Below, in pieces: positions 1 to 16,162 of a stretch of DNA of 64,000 bases. The stretch's first letter is position 1. Every line of letters begins with the position of its first letter. This DNA is from Limanda limanda. Its lineage: Eukaryota; Chordata; Actinopteri; Pleuronectiformes; Pleuronectidae. The position numbers and the translations under genes are program-made. Below the pieces are notes generated by a model. It was not told where the DNA came from. It saw nothing but the letters and a program-made list of their open reading frames with translations, and made no database searches. Location: assembly GCF_963576545.1 (NCBI RefSeq), contig NC_083638.1, forward strand, positions 10,844,522-10,908,521, in the 5' to 3' direction.

Positions 1-953
1 ACCCATCGTGTGTTAGAAACGTCCTAAACATTCCAAGTCGCTAGCCCTGAATACTCTGGAAACGTTCCTGCTGTGTTCTCACTCATGCCTGGTCCTCCAT
101 GCACATCTGAAACCTTCTCCAGATAGGTTGAATCAGCAGAAAAATTATTTCCCAAATCAAATGCATCACATGCGTTTATATTTCGCGTAAACACTGCACA
201 TCTAAAGAGAGGTTTCATTTGGAAATAAATAACACAATGTGTTCTCCCAAGCTCGCACTGCGTTTCTTAGCTTTAACCGGAGAAGACATTTGCTATGCTG
301 TGCTTGTTAAAATCAGTTTGACACTGCTTGCCCCCCCTCCACACACACACACACAACAATTATCAGATATATTCACAAACCTAAACGTGAATAACAAATA
401 ATTCATTCGCAGAAGACGGCGGAGGACTAACGTCAGCAATTGTACAGGGGGTAATAGAGTGTGCTGCGTGACAGCTGAAAGACGCACACTAAATACACAC
501 GTGTCCAGCAGAGACGTGTGCTCTGTACATACACAGCAGCAAGTGACACAAATTAATACAGACGCACATTATCTGTTTTTCACACTGCCGTACAGTGCAG
601 TGCAGCATGTATCTCTGGCTGACGCTGAAGCACACACTTCCACAAGAACACGATGAATGTGACGGCAGTGAGAATTTGAGTAATTGCGACTTTTTCCCTT
701 GTTGGAAGAAATGAAAAAAAAAATCCAAAGTCGTCATTATTAAATTCTAATTTCAGAGTCGCCTGTTTCCATCAGCGACATTACCCTTCATCTCCAAAGG
801 GGTTATTGATTTGGGTTCTAATCTACAAATAAATATATTGTCAGAGTTTATTTTTTTCCTATGCTGTCAGCAATGTTAAAAGGACACAGCTCATCTGGCT
901 GATGGATGGGAGCAAATGTAGCCCAGGGCCTAAGGGTGGACTGCAAGAGAAAT

Positions 954-972
954 GTACCTTATAACACACACA

Positions 973-1008
<36 letters not shown>

Positions 1009-1036
1009 AACACACACACACACATACATAAAGAAG
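954..1036. repeat. (CA)n microsatellite, interrupted
   Basis: Runs of alternating CA with a few CAAA and CATA interruptions. It lies about 100 bases upstream of a long GT run on the same strand, so the two can pair as an inverted repeat. Confidence 0.9.
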
Positions 1037-1138
1037 CACAAACACACAGACACACAGACATAATTGAATCCTACATACTGCTCACAAGGGGGGGACCCAT
1101 CTGGACGGGGATGTTTGTGTGTGTCTGTTTGTCTGTTA

Positions 1139-1264
<126 letters not shown>

Positions 1265-2324
1265 TAGAACAATGTCAATCTTAGTAGTTTGGAGTTCTGC
1301 CCTTTACAGCTTTTGTTTTGGCTACATTTTCAGCTTCATCTACTTGCTACTTGCAGAATTCTCCCTTAAACGCAAAATACTGAAAGCACAAACAACATTA
1401 AATCACATCAGTGTAGAAGAGTCACCTACATCTATAGTTTCTGCTTATTCAAATGTTTATGACCACACATTCAGATCACAAATCCCAATCACGCAGCAGC
1501 ACATAGAGGACTGTGTGTCCTATGTGTTTGGAACAGCTATGGAGCAGCGAGTGTGCGTCGTGTGTTGCTGCAGGTCAAGGCTGCGGGTTATTGTTACCAT
1601 AAAATAGCCTAATGCACAGCACAGGCTCGCAAACACAACATTACGGTTGTTTTATATGGTGAATTTATCTCACAGTTTAATGTTTCGGGGTCACACATGT
1701 AAACAGAAGCTTTCTCGCCAGGCGTACGAGGATGGAGAGAATGAGATAGTTAGGAGCGGTGAATTAATGCCGTAAAGCACAATCACCGAATGTCACCTTA
1801 TTTATCTGCAGAGCTCTTAGTGTCCGCCTTGCATCACAAAGGGACACCACGGCATTCATGCTGCCTGGCTAATGCAAAGTTGTGCTTTTGCAGAAGGGTA
1901 ATATCCTTGGTGCATGTGTTGAGGTGCAGAGAGCCTCGTGACCACGGAAACAAAGAATCAGGCCAGAGCAGGGACACAGATTTATTCAAACTCAGCAGAG
2001 AAATAAGAGGAATCAGTCCAGTATTTTACAAAATATTCATTATAAACACAGAACAGCTTCATCAAATCATGAAGGATATTTGTTTGTGATCACGTTGGGG
2101 CTCTTTCACGGTCAGTCACCTCGTCCAGCCTCCAGAAAGCCAGGGGGGTGCAGAGGGGTCAGAGCCGAGCAGAAGTCCCTGTGGGAGTTCTCTCTTGCCC
2201 TTTGACCTCTAGGTGCTCGTCCCTGATGCTCACTCCCCAGAGGTGTCAGCTGAAGACAAACCAAGAGGCGCTGTATGCAAAGGCGAGAAAGCAAAGTGTG
2301 CGAAAGGGAGGGACGGGGGGAAAC

Positions 2325-2640
2325 TTGAGAAGGTGAAAGAGGACAGAGAGTGCTTTGAATGAGCGTGGCGAGAAAGAGAGTCAAGGAGAAGAAAGGGGTG
2401 GAGGGGGGGGGGAGGCAGGAAAGCGGCGAGTGGGGTCAACAGGCAAGGAGGCGGACGGGGGGGGAAGTAGTGCTCGAAGAAAAGAACCCGGTGAAGATGA
2501 GGCCGCATTAGCAGTGACTCTTACGCCAATTATTCTCCACACCTCTCTCCTATCGCTCCTCGGTTTCTCCTTCTCCCCGTGTCGTCTCCTCCTCTCCTCC
2601 TCTCCTCCTCGCTCCCTCTATCTCACTTTATCTATCTCTG
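2325..2640. repeat. polypurine block followed by polypyrimidine block
   Basis: The plus strand is G/A-rich with several runs of four or more G up to about 2500, then becomes C/T-rich (repeated CTCCT units) from about 2545 to 2640. This strand asymmetry can favour triplex or quadruplex structures. No coding signal fits it. Confidence 0.6.
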
Positions 2641-3147
2641 CTCCAACTATCCATGTGCTGTCAGCGGCAACAGATCCCTAAATGATACCGGTCCGCACTG
2701 GCAGCTTTTATCTTCCTGTGCTACAATGGGAGAGAAGGATCTAAGGGAAGATAAGATAGGACCCGACCAACAGTGACAACAGCAAACACATGATGGCACC
2801 GGGCCGTGGACCTGGTGAAGTGCTTCACTGCCATCTAGTGGCAGGCAGGTTCAGAGGGAGCTCCATTAAAGGAAAGCTGATCTTCACTCACAGGCAAAGG
2901 ACATGAATATGATCAGAACGTTCATCTGTATATTTGTGTGTGTTGTTTGTGTTTGTGTGTTCAACAATAGAATTTGAGCATCTCTTTCTGTCCAGGTGAT
3001 GTAAATGTTTTCTGGAGCAGCTCATTGTCCTGATACCTGCACTGGAGACAGAGAGACACACGTTAGATCTATTTTAAAATGAATAAGGGAAATCTGTTTG
3101 AAAGGAAAAGAGAAATATTTAATTAATTGTTTTAGTTAATTCATGCT

Positions 3148-3480
3148 TTTTAATCAATCAATCAATCAAGTTTTATTTGTATAGCCCATATTCACAAATC
3201 ACAATTTGTCTCATAGGGCTTTAACATGGTGTGACATCCTCTGCCCTTAACCCTCAGCAAGAGTAAGGAAAAACTACTAAAAACCCTTTTAACAGGTAAA
3301 AATACGTAGAAACCTCAGAGAGAGACACATGTAAAGATCCCTCTCCCAGGAAGGACAGAAGTGCAATAGATGTCAAGTGTAGGAAAACATCATCAGGATA
3401 AAGTTTTTAGCAGCATTGATGAGGGTAAACATTTTTGAAGGATAACTTCAATACTATATGTCAAGCAGTCCTGCTGCAAT
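3148..3480. repeat. teleost dispersed repeat with ATCA-type end
   Basis: It starts with tandem ATCA units, then TTTTATTTGTATAGCCCATA, CTCATAGGGCTTTA and a CCTCTCCCAGGAAGGACAGA segment. I recognise this as a very common fish interspersed repeat, probably the 3' end of a non-LTR retrotransposon or a SINE riding on one. The class is from memory, not from an alignment. Confidence 0.6.
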
Positions 3481-7340
<3,860 letters not shown>

Positions 7341-7344
7341 TTCC

Positions 7345-7460
7345 CCATTGTGTCTGTGGGGGTTTTCTCTGGGTACTCCAGCTTCCTGCCACAGTACAAA
7401 GACATGCAGATTGGGGTTAATTGGTTAATTGGAGAATCTAAATTGACTCTAGGTTTTTAA
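7345..7460 (+). repeat. teleost dispersed repeat fragment (SINE-like)
   Basis: Contains the words GGGTTTTCTCTGGGTACTCC, CTTCCTGCCACAGTACAAAG and ACATGCAG followed by GGTTAATTGG and TCTAAATTGACTCTAGG. These match the middle part of a very common fish repeat (Mermaid/DANA-like SINE group, from memory). Other pieces of what looks like the same family occur at about 33800-34020. Confidence 0.6.
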
Positions 7461-9060
7461 TGGCTCCAGCCTGGGTGATAACTGTTTTTTCTTCTTCTTC
7501 TTTTTCTTCTTTATTTGGGCAGCTGCTAGGTGTGGCTGGCTTCCGGGCGGTGGCTTGTATAACCATGAACATTTGTAAAGGCATTTATTCTTTCATCGTG
7601 GTAATGTGCAAGTGCAAATTCTTCTTCATATCATTCAAGATGCAACATTGGAACGACTGCAAGGTGAGGGAGCTTCTCAGGGGCTGGTGTGGTTTTAAGA
7701 CGCTGACCTTGTCTCGCTTGGGGGGAAAGAAACGGAAAGTCAAGGGATAGAAGTAAATCTAACTTTTAGAATATTTGGACAAAAAACCTGTCTACAGCTG
7801 ATATTTTGGAGTTAGACACGTGTATGCAGACGACCCGTTTACCCTGCTTCTCGCCCGATGCTAGCTCCGGCCTCCCTTCGCTCCTCAATGGATCAGCGTT
7901 ATAGATATTGGACAGATGCTCTTTCAAGGGAAGGAAAACCAAGAGAAGGTTTATCATAGTTTTAGAGCTGATAGCAGTGTTTGAGTTTTAGTCCGAACTT
8001 TGGTCTCAAAACAACGGAACAGCAGCAGCTCGCTTACTGAGCCCTTCCTCTGGATCCTTTGCTTTTCCTGTTCCAGTCACAACATGAGGCCTTGAGGTCA
8101 CGAGGAAGTCGCGTGTGAGTTGTTAGAGTAATAGTGGCAACATATGAAACTGCCAAGGTAAGATGTTACACCCCCGACTTGTCTCTATTCAGTAACACCT
8201 CTCCTGGGGTGAATATCTGATGTGTTTGAAAGGTGCAGGCGCAGATTTTATGACGGTGTTTTTCGTTGCCCCCTGTTTGAACTTTGTGGCTCCAGTGACC
8301 AAGTGATAGTGGTAAACAGTAAGCTCGGCTCCGTGCTTTACGACATCGGTTCAGAGAGCCGTGCAGGGGTGTAGCGGAGGGTATACACACATAAATGCTG
8401 TTTACCCACCCTTTCAAGATCTGGAATAGCATTTATGCAGATCCGCCCCACGCGTTTACGCATGGTTTTCATGGGTTAGTACACTCGTTGGAACTATCTC
8501 CCGGGATTTCTGGCTTTGTCCCCTCTCTGGGTATTTCCACATGAGCACAGAGGGGCCATTATCCCACCGTCCCCTCATGCGTGGTGGTGAGCAAAAGCAA
8601 TAAAACCCTCTCTGCACTGCTCTGCAACAGTAGGAGCAGGTTCCATGTGGCAGATTTTTGAGAAATGGGTTGGAAATGAGAGATCTTAATTTAAATATGA
8701 GCAGTTTGTTTGATTTATAGTTATAAAAGAAAAAACTCCACATTTATATAGATTTATAGTGTAGACTTTCATTCGTTTTACAGTCCAGTGTAAAATGTAA
8801 AATACTTAATTTCTTCATCCTGAGATTCAATCTATTATGTGAGTGTTCCTGCTCAGTGTTCTCCTGAACGCTTTGTTTAGCGCTGATGAACTAGAACAAC
8901 CAGAGACAGGAGGAACTGACAGACTGAAGAAATCTCATCTGCACTAAATGTCCTTCCGTTAATTAAGTCCGAACCATTCGTACTGTACAGTGTCTGTGTT
9001 AGGTTCAACAGCCAGAGACGTGTTCACAGAGGTTAAAGTACATGAGAATTACTGCCCTGT
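7461..9060. other. gene-free block
   Basis: No gene, RNA gene or clear repeat is visible. Short frames are unsupported. Confidence 0.5.
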
Positions 9061-9072
9061 GGTTAGATGCCT

Positions 9073-9279
9073 CCATTACATTACATTTACATTACATTTC
9101 ATTTAGCTGACGCTTTTATCCAAAGCGACTTACAATAAGTGCATCAACCCCTGAGGGAACAAACCAAGAACAACAAGAATCAAGACAGTAAAATTTCTTC
9201 GAAATAAAGCAAAACTACAGAGTGCTATAAGTAAGTGCCATTTTAGTGCTACCAAAGTGTTAGTCTTCAAAAGTGGTTA

Positions 9280-9317
<38 letters not shown>

Positions 9318-11000
9318 TATTCAAGGTACAGTCGGAAGAGGTGGGTTTTTAGTTTTCGGCGAAAGATGTGTAATCTTTCAGATGTCCGGATGTCGAGTGG
9401 GAGCTCATTCCACCATTTAGGAGCTAGGACAGCAAACAGTCGTGATTTTGATGAGTGTTTAGCTCGCAGTGAAGGAGGAACGAGTCGTTTAGCTGAAGCA
9501 GAGCGGAGAGAACGTGCTGGTGTGTAGTGTTTGACCATGTCCTGGATGTAAACTGGACCTGATCCGTTTACAGCATGGTATGCGAGTACTAGTGTTTTGA
9601 ACCGGATGCGGGCAGCCACTGGTAGCCAGTGTAAGGAGCGGAGGAGCGGAGTAGTGCGAGTGAATTTAGGTTGGTTAAAAACCAGTCGAGCTGCTGCATT
9701 CTGGATGAGCTGCAAAGGTCGGATGGCAGTAGCAGGTAGACCTGCCAGGAGGGAGTTACAGTAGTCGAGGCGTGAGATGACCAGGGCCTGGACCAGAACC
9801 TGCACCGCCTTCTGAGTGAGAAGGGGGCGTATTCTCCGGATGTTGTAAAGCATGAATCTACAGGACCGCGTTGTTGCAGTAATGTTGGCAGAAAGGGAGA
9901 GTTGGCAGTCGAGTGTCACACCCAGGTTCCTAGCAGTCTGAGTGGGGGTCAGCACGGAGTTGTCAAAGTTAATAGTCAGGTCATGGGTGGGAGAGTTTGT
10001 CCCTGGAAGGAAAAGTATTTCAGTCTTGTCAAGATTAATCTTCAGGTGGTGAGCGGTCATCCACTGAGAGATGTCAGTCAGACAGGAAGAGATTCGTGCT
10101 GCTACCTGTGTTTCTGATCGGGGAAAAGACAGGATTAGTTGGGTGTCATCAGCATAGCTATGGTAGGAAAAGCCATGTGAGTGAATGACAGAGCCGAGAG
10201 TGTTGGTGTACAAAGAAAAGAGGAGAGGACCCAGGACCGAACCTTGAGGGACCCCAGTAGTGAGAGGACAAGGTTCAGAAACAGATCCTCTCCAAGTTAC
10301 CCGATAAGTGCGTTCGTTGAGGTAGGAAGAGAGCAGGGAGAGGGCAGAGCCTGAGATACCCAGGTCCTGAAGGGATGAGATCAGGATCTGGTGGTTCACT
10401 GTGTCAAATGCAGCAGAGAGGTCTAGAAGGATAAGGACAGAGGAGAGAGAATCTGCTCTAGCAGTGTGAAGCTGCTCAGAGACAGCAAGGAGGGCAGTCT
10501 CAGTTGAGTGACCTGCCTTGAAACCAGACTGGCGAGGGTCAAGAAGATTATTGTGGTTCAGATAGGAGGAGAGTTGATTAAAGATTGCACGCTCGAGAGT
10601 TTTGGAAACAAAGGGAAGAAGAGAGACAGGTCTGTAGTTATTTACTGCAGACGGGTCGAGGGTGGGTTTCTTCAGGAGAGGATTTACTCTTGCCTCCTTC
10701 AGAGAATTAGGGAAACAGCCATTTGAGAGGGAAGTGTTGATTAGATGAGTAAGAAAAGGAAGAAGGTCAGGAGCAATAGACTGGAGAATGTGAGAAGGGA
10801 TGGGGTCAAGGGGGCAGGTGGTCGGGCGGGCAGAGGTTACCAAGGTCAGAACTTGATTGGGAGACAGAGGGGTGAAAGAGGAGAGCGAAGGGGATGAAGA
10901 TGAAGTTGATGGAAGTGTGGTTCTAGAAGGAGGATCAGAAAAAGAAGATTGTATGTCATCAATCTTTTTTGTAAAGATTGATGGTTGGCCTCCACCAACC
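9073..11000 (-). mobile_element. 5'-truncated L2-clade LINE (UnaL2-type 3' end)
   Basis: A non-LTR retrotransposon copy in minus orientation. It has an open reverse transcriptase frame, then a 3' UTR ending in a stem-loop (CGCTTT, loop GGATA, AAAGCG, read on the minus strand at 9127-9111) and a tail of imperfect TGTAA repeats (about 9073-9105). The GGATA-loop stem and TGTAA tail are the recognised 3' end of eel UnaL2 and its partner SINE, which its reverse transcriptase uses for priming. The 5' part, including the endonuclease, is missing. A run of 28 T at 9281-9308 sits in the 3' UTR. The long open frame suggests a fairly young insertion. Confidence 0.85.
9281..9308. repeat. poly(T) run of 28
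   Basis: A homopolymer inside the LINE 3' UTR, equivalent to poly(A) on the element's sense strand. Confidence 0.95.
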
Positions 11001-11002
11001 AG
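9317..11002 (-). CDS. LINE reverse transcriptase, partial (L2 clade)
   Basis: An uninterrupted frame of 561 codons, without the N-terminal endonuclease. Visible RT landmarks in order are NNYRPVSLLPFVSKTLERA, SGFKAGHSTETAL, LLDLSAAFDTVNH (first catalytic Asp), TTGVPQGSVLGPLLFSLY and the active-site box YADDTQL. The C-terminal part carries the usual L2-type segment with SLHWLPVAARIRFK. The enzyme would copy element RNA at a nicked target. The frame is open to about 11002, where a stop precedes it; the true element boundary may be nearer 10990. Without the endonuclease this copy is not autonomous, but its RT motifs look intact. It is a transposon gene and should not be counted as a host gene. 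Confidence 0.85.
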
Positions 11003-11099
11003 TCAAGTTGTAGCTTTGATCCAGAATTAACATGATCATAGATGTTTTGAGGACTTTGAAGTTATTAAATAAAATGTAATAAATATTTAAGTGTGGAGT

Positions 11100-11300
11100 T
11101 TTTATTAATATTTTTTCTTGAGTTATGGCCGAGTGATATTTTGTGAGGTCACACAGTGAACTTGACCTTTGACCATCAATTCAAATCAGTTCATCCTTGA
11201 GTCCGGGGTTGGACATTGTTGTAAGTACATCCCCCTCAATGCACTCCAGAGATATCGTGTGTACAAGGATGGAAAATACAAAGAACATTATGATCTAACC
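11100..11300. repeat. teleost dispersed repeat fragment
   Basis: The string TTGACCTTTGACCATCAA, then TCAGTTCATCCTTGAGTC and GAGATATCGTG, is a recurrent fish repeat motif, recognised from memory. Its element class is not clear. Confidence 0.5.
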
Positions 11301-13350
11301 GATGTTCTCAAGGGCTGAGCTTTTTAGAAATGCTGGGCCTTCGTCAGCATCCATTCACGTCTATGTGTGAAAACCATTATCACACACATCTTTTGAACCT
11401 CCACAGAACTTGTTCACACAGATCAGCCCTCAGTGGTAAGGTCACAGGTCTGAAGAATATTTCTAATCCTAGATAAACAACATCACAACCGTCCTTTTCT
11501 TCTCTGAAATTCAAACTTTTTCACAAGGTCACAGACAGACTTTATTCTGTGTACTGTCCTGCAGCCTTTTCCAGGACTGCATGTATTTCATCTGGAGTTT
11601 TCTCCATCACTGAGACCCAGAGGATCTGTTAATGACATAGAAACGATTTGGTATGAAAGACAAACTGTCTCCATTTAGCTGTATTTGGATGAACTAAACC
11701 GGGCAGCTTTATTGTGATGCTGGACAAGCTGTTAAAAGAAGTGCAGCAAATACAAAGTAAACTGCTCTTTATCTAATGGTCACCCAGCCTCTGTTGTGTT
11801 TGACCGATTTGTTAGACTCAAGAATCACCATCAGTGTCTGTGCCTTCCAGGGACGTCTCTCCAATAAAAGCCACAGTTCTGTCGTCTGCTGTATGAAAGA
11901 CAAACATGTGGCACCGTGCCCAGTGCATCTTTCAAACACGGCAATTTGTCATGTTCCTTTAGATCCAACTTTTCTCTTTAACCTCTGTCTGTAGTTGAGC
12001 CTCTTTAAGTCCTTCCCCAACCAGATTCGTTATCTTTCTCAGTGACATTCGTTTTTTCCTCAGGGACAACAAGCACATTGTTAAAGATAATAAGGCGTTC
12101 TTAAACTTTAAATGCTGGTTTGGGGGTTTCTTGACATAAATGAGCCTATTTGAGAAGTAAAAAATACTTTGTGTTTTTAGAAAACCCTAAGACTGGGTGC
12201 AGCTCCTTTTTGCAAGCAGAACTGCATCGATTTCTTTTTTGTGGCATGGATTTAATCATGTGCTTGAACATTTCTTTGCATATTCTGTTCCGTGTTTACA
12301 TGATAGCATCATGCAGTTGCTGCAGATTTTCATCAGCGGCACTTTCATGTGCACATCTCTCCTCCCGAAATGTGTTCCATTGAATTTGGATCCGGTGACT
12401 GTGTAGTGCACTGAGGTAATTGTCACGGTGGAACAAGCTTGAAATGGTGTTACTTGGGATTTAGCCTTTAAAATGTAAGTAAACTGCAGTGATAAAGTGA
12501 TGCACGTGGTCAGCAAATATACTGAAGTAAACTGTGGCAACTGAAGGCCACTCAGTTATTAAGTGGCCTAATGTGCACTGAGAAATATTCCCTGCACCAT
12601 TGCCTCACAGCCAGCAGCCTCTCAACCGCTGACACGTGAGAGGACTGGACTCACGTTGACACCGGATTCTGACCCCCGACAACCGAATGTCACAACCAAC
12701 ATTTTTCTAATCTACTTCTGTCCGGTTTTGGAGAGCTGCTGCTGCTAACTGTGTCCTCAGGCTCCTGTTGCTCGCTGACAGGAGGGGGACCCAGAGCCGT
12801 CTAATGCTGCTGCAGACCATCTACTTCACTTTTTGACGCGTGGTGCAGCCGGCGACGCTGCCTTGCATGGGGCTGCTGCAGCGTTGTGTTGGTTTGAGTT
12901 GCTATTGCCTTCCTGTCAGCGTGAGCCAGTCCGCTCTGACCTCTGTCTCTAACAAGGTGTTCTCACTGACAGGACTGCAGCTCAGATCACATTGCTTCCT
13001 CTTTCTGTTGTTCCCTTTTGAGAGATAATTCAACGTGTCTGCAGGTTTTTTGAATGCATCGAGTTGCTGGCACATGCACGGCTGATGAGATATTTTACAA
13101 GGTCCAGCAGGGGTAGGTGTTTTTAATAAAGGGGCCACAATGGGTATGTTTTTTATTGAAGTGCAGCAAAATAACAATTAAGTTTTATGTGGAACTTTGA
13201 AGGCAGCGTGTCCATTAACTAGCACCAGATGTATTTACACACTTAAATCCATTAGGTTATTTCAAGTGTTATGGGCCACAATACAAAAAGTATGCATACA
13301 CAAGATACCCATATGAAGAGTTATATCAAGAACCCTTCACTCTTGGTGGC
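11301..13350. other. gene-free block
   Basis: No gene or obvious repeat. Short frames (for example 12256-12540 on the minus strand) have no domain features. Confidence 0.5.
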
Positions 13351-13354
13351 AAAG

Positions 13355-13672
13355 TGTACCAAATACTCACAACACAACCAAATACTCACAACATAACAAA
13401 CTACTCTAAATATCACCAGATACTCACAACATAACACAATACTCACAACACAACCGAATACTCACCGCATAACAAACTACTCTAAATACCACCAAATACT
13501 CACAACACAACCAAATACTCACAACACAACCAAATACTCACAACATAACAAACTACTCACAACACAACCAAGTTCTCACAACGTGACCAAATACTCGCAA
13601 CACTTCTAAATACTCACAACATAACTTAATACAACAAAACCAAATACACACAAAATATCCAAATACTCACAC
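13355..13672 (+). repeat. minisatellite of about 20-bp units (CCAAATACTCACAACA type)
   Basis: About 16 imperfect copies of a unit built on ACCAAATACTCACAACA, with variants in which AACAAACTACTCTAAATA replaces a unit. The variants recur in order, so there is some higher-order structure of roughly 50-70 bp. Units abut directly, so it is not a CRISPR array. Confidence 0.85.
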
Positions 13673-13689
13673 AAATGAAGCGTTAGCCT

Positions 13690-14540
13690 CGTGCTTATTG
13701 ACTTAATGAATAATGAAACAAGCAAACATCATGTAAGCCACAGTGAAGACAATAGCCTACATGTTGATGTTAGAAAGACAAAGCTAGCATGTTATACAGT
13801 TAGCTAACATCATGTTTGCCTGTGTCATTAAGTGTAATTTATGGAAATGTCATGATATTTGGTTTTGTTGTATTTCCAGCGCATGTGTTGTTAAATTGAT
13901 GTTTTCTTTATTTACAATTGTTGTCTTAAACTATAGTGCGTTGAGCTGTCAGGGCAATTTTTGTATTATTTAAAAAAATAAATAATAATAATGATATTTT
14001 TAAAGATTAGATGGAATACAAATCTACACATTGTCGTTAATCCATAAAATCCTCATATTCCTCTTGTACACTGGAGCATTATTTTATTAACAGATTTGAG
14101 TTCCTGTTTCCTTTAGCCGTTCCCCATTTCCTTCTCATTATCTGCAGACAGTAATCCTGCTGCTCAATCATGGGGGAAATCAATTTAATTACTGCGCACA
14201 AATTAATATTTGATACCAATACACGCACATGGCTTATTCACTCAAAGCTGCAGTGTGTTTACCTGCTACTATTTATCTTCTTGTTTTCCTGCACCTTTTC
14301 TTCTGTTGTTTATTAGTTTTCATCCGAGGCACCGTTGTGATGGGAGGGAAACTTCCGCCAATTGTTTTCTTCTGTTGGCAAAACAACACTTCCCAGGTTT
14401 TTTTTTTTTTTTTTTTTTTTTATTTTTTATTTTTATGAAAGTCGTCAATATACTTGAATACTGCAGTTTAAATGACATTATGATAGTGTCACTTTGGCTC
14501 ACACTGCTGCAAGAGGTGTAAATAATAATCATATTATATC
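13690..14540. other. gene-free block with poly(T)
   Basis: No gene. It contains a run of about 23 T near 14398-14420 and otherwise AT-rich DNA. Confidence 0.5.
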
Positions 14541-14549
14541 ATTTTCTCT

Positions 14550-14600
14550 GTATATTCTTTGTATAAATAAGTCTATATACACATATTTATACATGTGTAC

Positions 14601-14636
<36 letters not shown>

Positions 14637-15027
14637 CTATTATAATTATATATACTGTTGCTGCCATTATTACTATATACTGCTATTATATTGGTATAAT
14701 TACTATCATATATAAATATATATTATGTTATATTATATACTATATATACTGTACTATTTTTATATACTGTGTAACAATAACATAACATGCAATATGTAAC
14801 AATACCATATGATACCAATAGTATCAGTACTATTACCATCATCTTGCCACTGCACCTTATCTACCTATTTATCTTGTGTTTCTGTTTTTATTCTTTCTAC
14901 CTCAATATGTTTTATTTTTATTTTTATTCTATTGTATTGTATTTTATTGTATTCAAATATACCGGCTGCTATGACGACTTAATTTCCCTTCGGGATGAAT
15001 AAAGTATCTATCTATCTATCTATCTAA
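14550..15027 (+). mobile_element. LINE 3' UTR copy with short ATCT tail
   Basis: This segment matches the 3' UTR at about 58990-59520 over nearly its whole length. Shared words include CTGTTGCTGCCATTATTA, TATTGGTATAATTACTATCA, CACCTTATCTACCTATTT, ATACCGGCTGCTATGAC and GATGAATAAAGTA. It ends in only about six ATCT units (15003-15027), then unique DNA. An internal (ATT)n run lies at 14603-14631. Only the 3' end was inserted, as expected for a heavily 5'-truncated non-LTR copy. Confidence 0.8.
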
Positions 15028-15694
15028 TTATGTCAGCAGCCAAACACTGTGGATTCCACATCACAAATTGTGTCTGTGTTGTGTATTTACGGAGGTGTTG
15101 TCACGTTTCTTCACAGTAACAGAAAAACCAGAGGAACAAAACAACACAAACAAATCTGTTACCTAAAAAGTAATTCCAGGACTTATGTTATGTAAGTATA
15201 AGAAGTTGCTATATGATTGTTTTCTATCGGTGGCTTGTACCCTCTTGGAAACTCTATCTTATTCCTTAATTGATGTACTCAAAAAGCTCAAATTGAGGCT
15301 TTGAAGTAGTTGCAGTGTTAGCAGGCAGAAACAAGAGCCTGTGGTGGGCCAATCGATAGAAACTTCATTACTTGGAAGCCCGGCTAGTAATCTCCTTGGC
15401 TGCAGCTGTGTGTGGGGGGGGGGGGACATACATTCTACCACAGCACCTGTTCTCAGTGATACATCCAGTCTCCACCTGCAGAGGCACAAACACACAACGC
15501 CGAGGCTCAACACACTCGGACTGTCCTAACCATTCCTCTCTCTCCCTCTGTCCGTCAAGAACAAGCTCACAAGGTTTTCACGTTATTGTACACTCGCTCC
15601 CCGTTCCTGTCTCGCCCCTCCAGATGAGCTTTCTCACATTTGTGCCAGGATGCATCTTTAGCAGCTGACAAGAGCAGAAAGAGAGAAAACTGAT

Positions 15695-15723
15695 GGGGAG
15701 GGGGTGGGGGGGGACAGCAGGGG
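15695..15723 (+). other. G-quadruplex motif
   Basis: Four runs of four or more G (4, 5, 8 and 4) separated by loops of 1, 1 and 6 bases, which fits the canonical G3+N1-7 rule. Confidence 0.7.
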
Positions 15724-16148
15724 AGAGGAGCAGCAGGGGACATGTGAGGTGAAGAGGAGAACACTCAAGTGTTTTATTTATTTCAGCTCTACAGCCCTAT
15801 TTGGGTTAATAGGAAATCGTGTAGTATAATAATATGCTCCATTTTAACACCAAAAGTGGTTCCATGATGTCGAGCCAAGGACACATTGTTAAAAACAAAT
15901 TTCCTCTCTATCCTTCTGTCAATGAGAAAATCAGGTCTCTGCAGGAGAAATGCAGAAATAATCAGGAATAAGGACTCAACTCTCACATTTGTACAAATAC
16001 AATTGTGCTGGTCAACAAAAGCCAGTGGAAATAGGAGTGTGGATGTTTTGGGCCCAAGTAGAGACAGTAAAGAAAGCTGTATGGATTTTGAAGACAATGA
16101 TACTGCACTGAACTGCACATGTGTAGTTTGTCTTGTTTTCTGATTTAA

Positions 16149-16162
16149 CCAGTAGGTGGCAG
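16149..16162 (+). promoter_or_regulatory. candidate CTCF site
   Basis: CCAGTAGGTGGCAG fits every position of the vertebrate CTCF core as usually written (CCASYAGRKGGCRS). It lies about 4.8 kb upstream of the pcdh20 start. Occupancy is inference. Confidence 0.45.

Noticed and set aside
13355..13672. CRISPR-like repeated units
   Set aside because: No unique spacers and imperfect abutting units in a vertebrate genome; it is a minisatellite.
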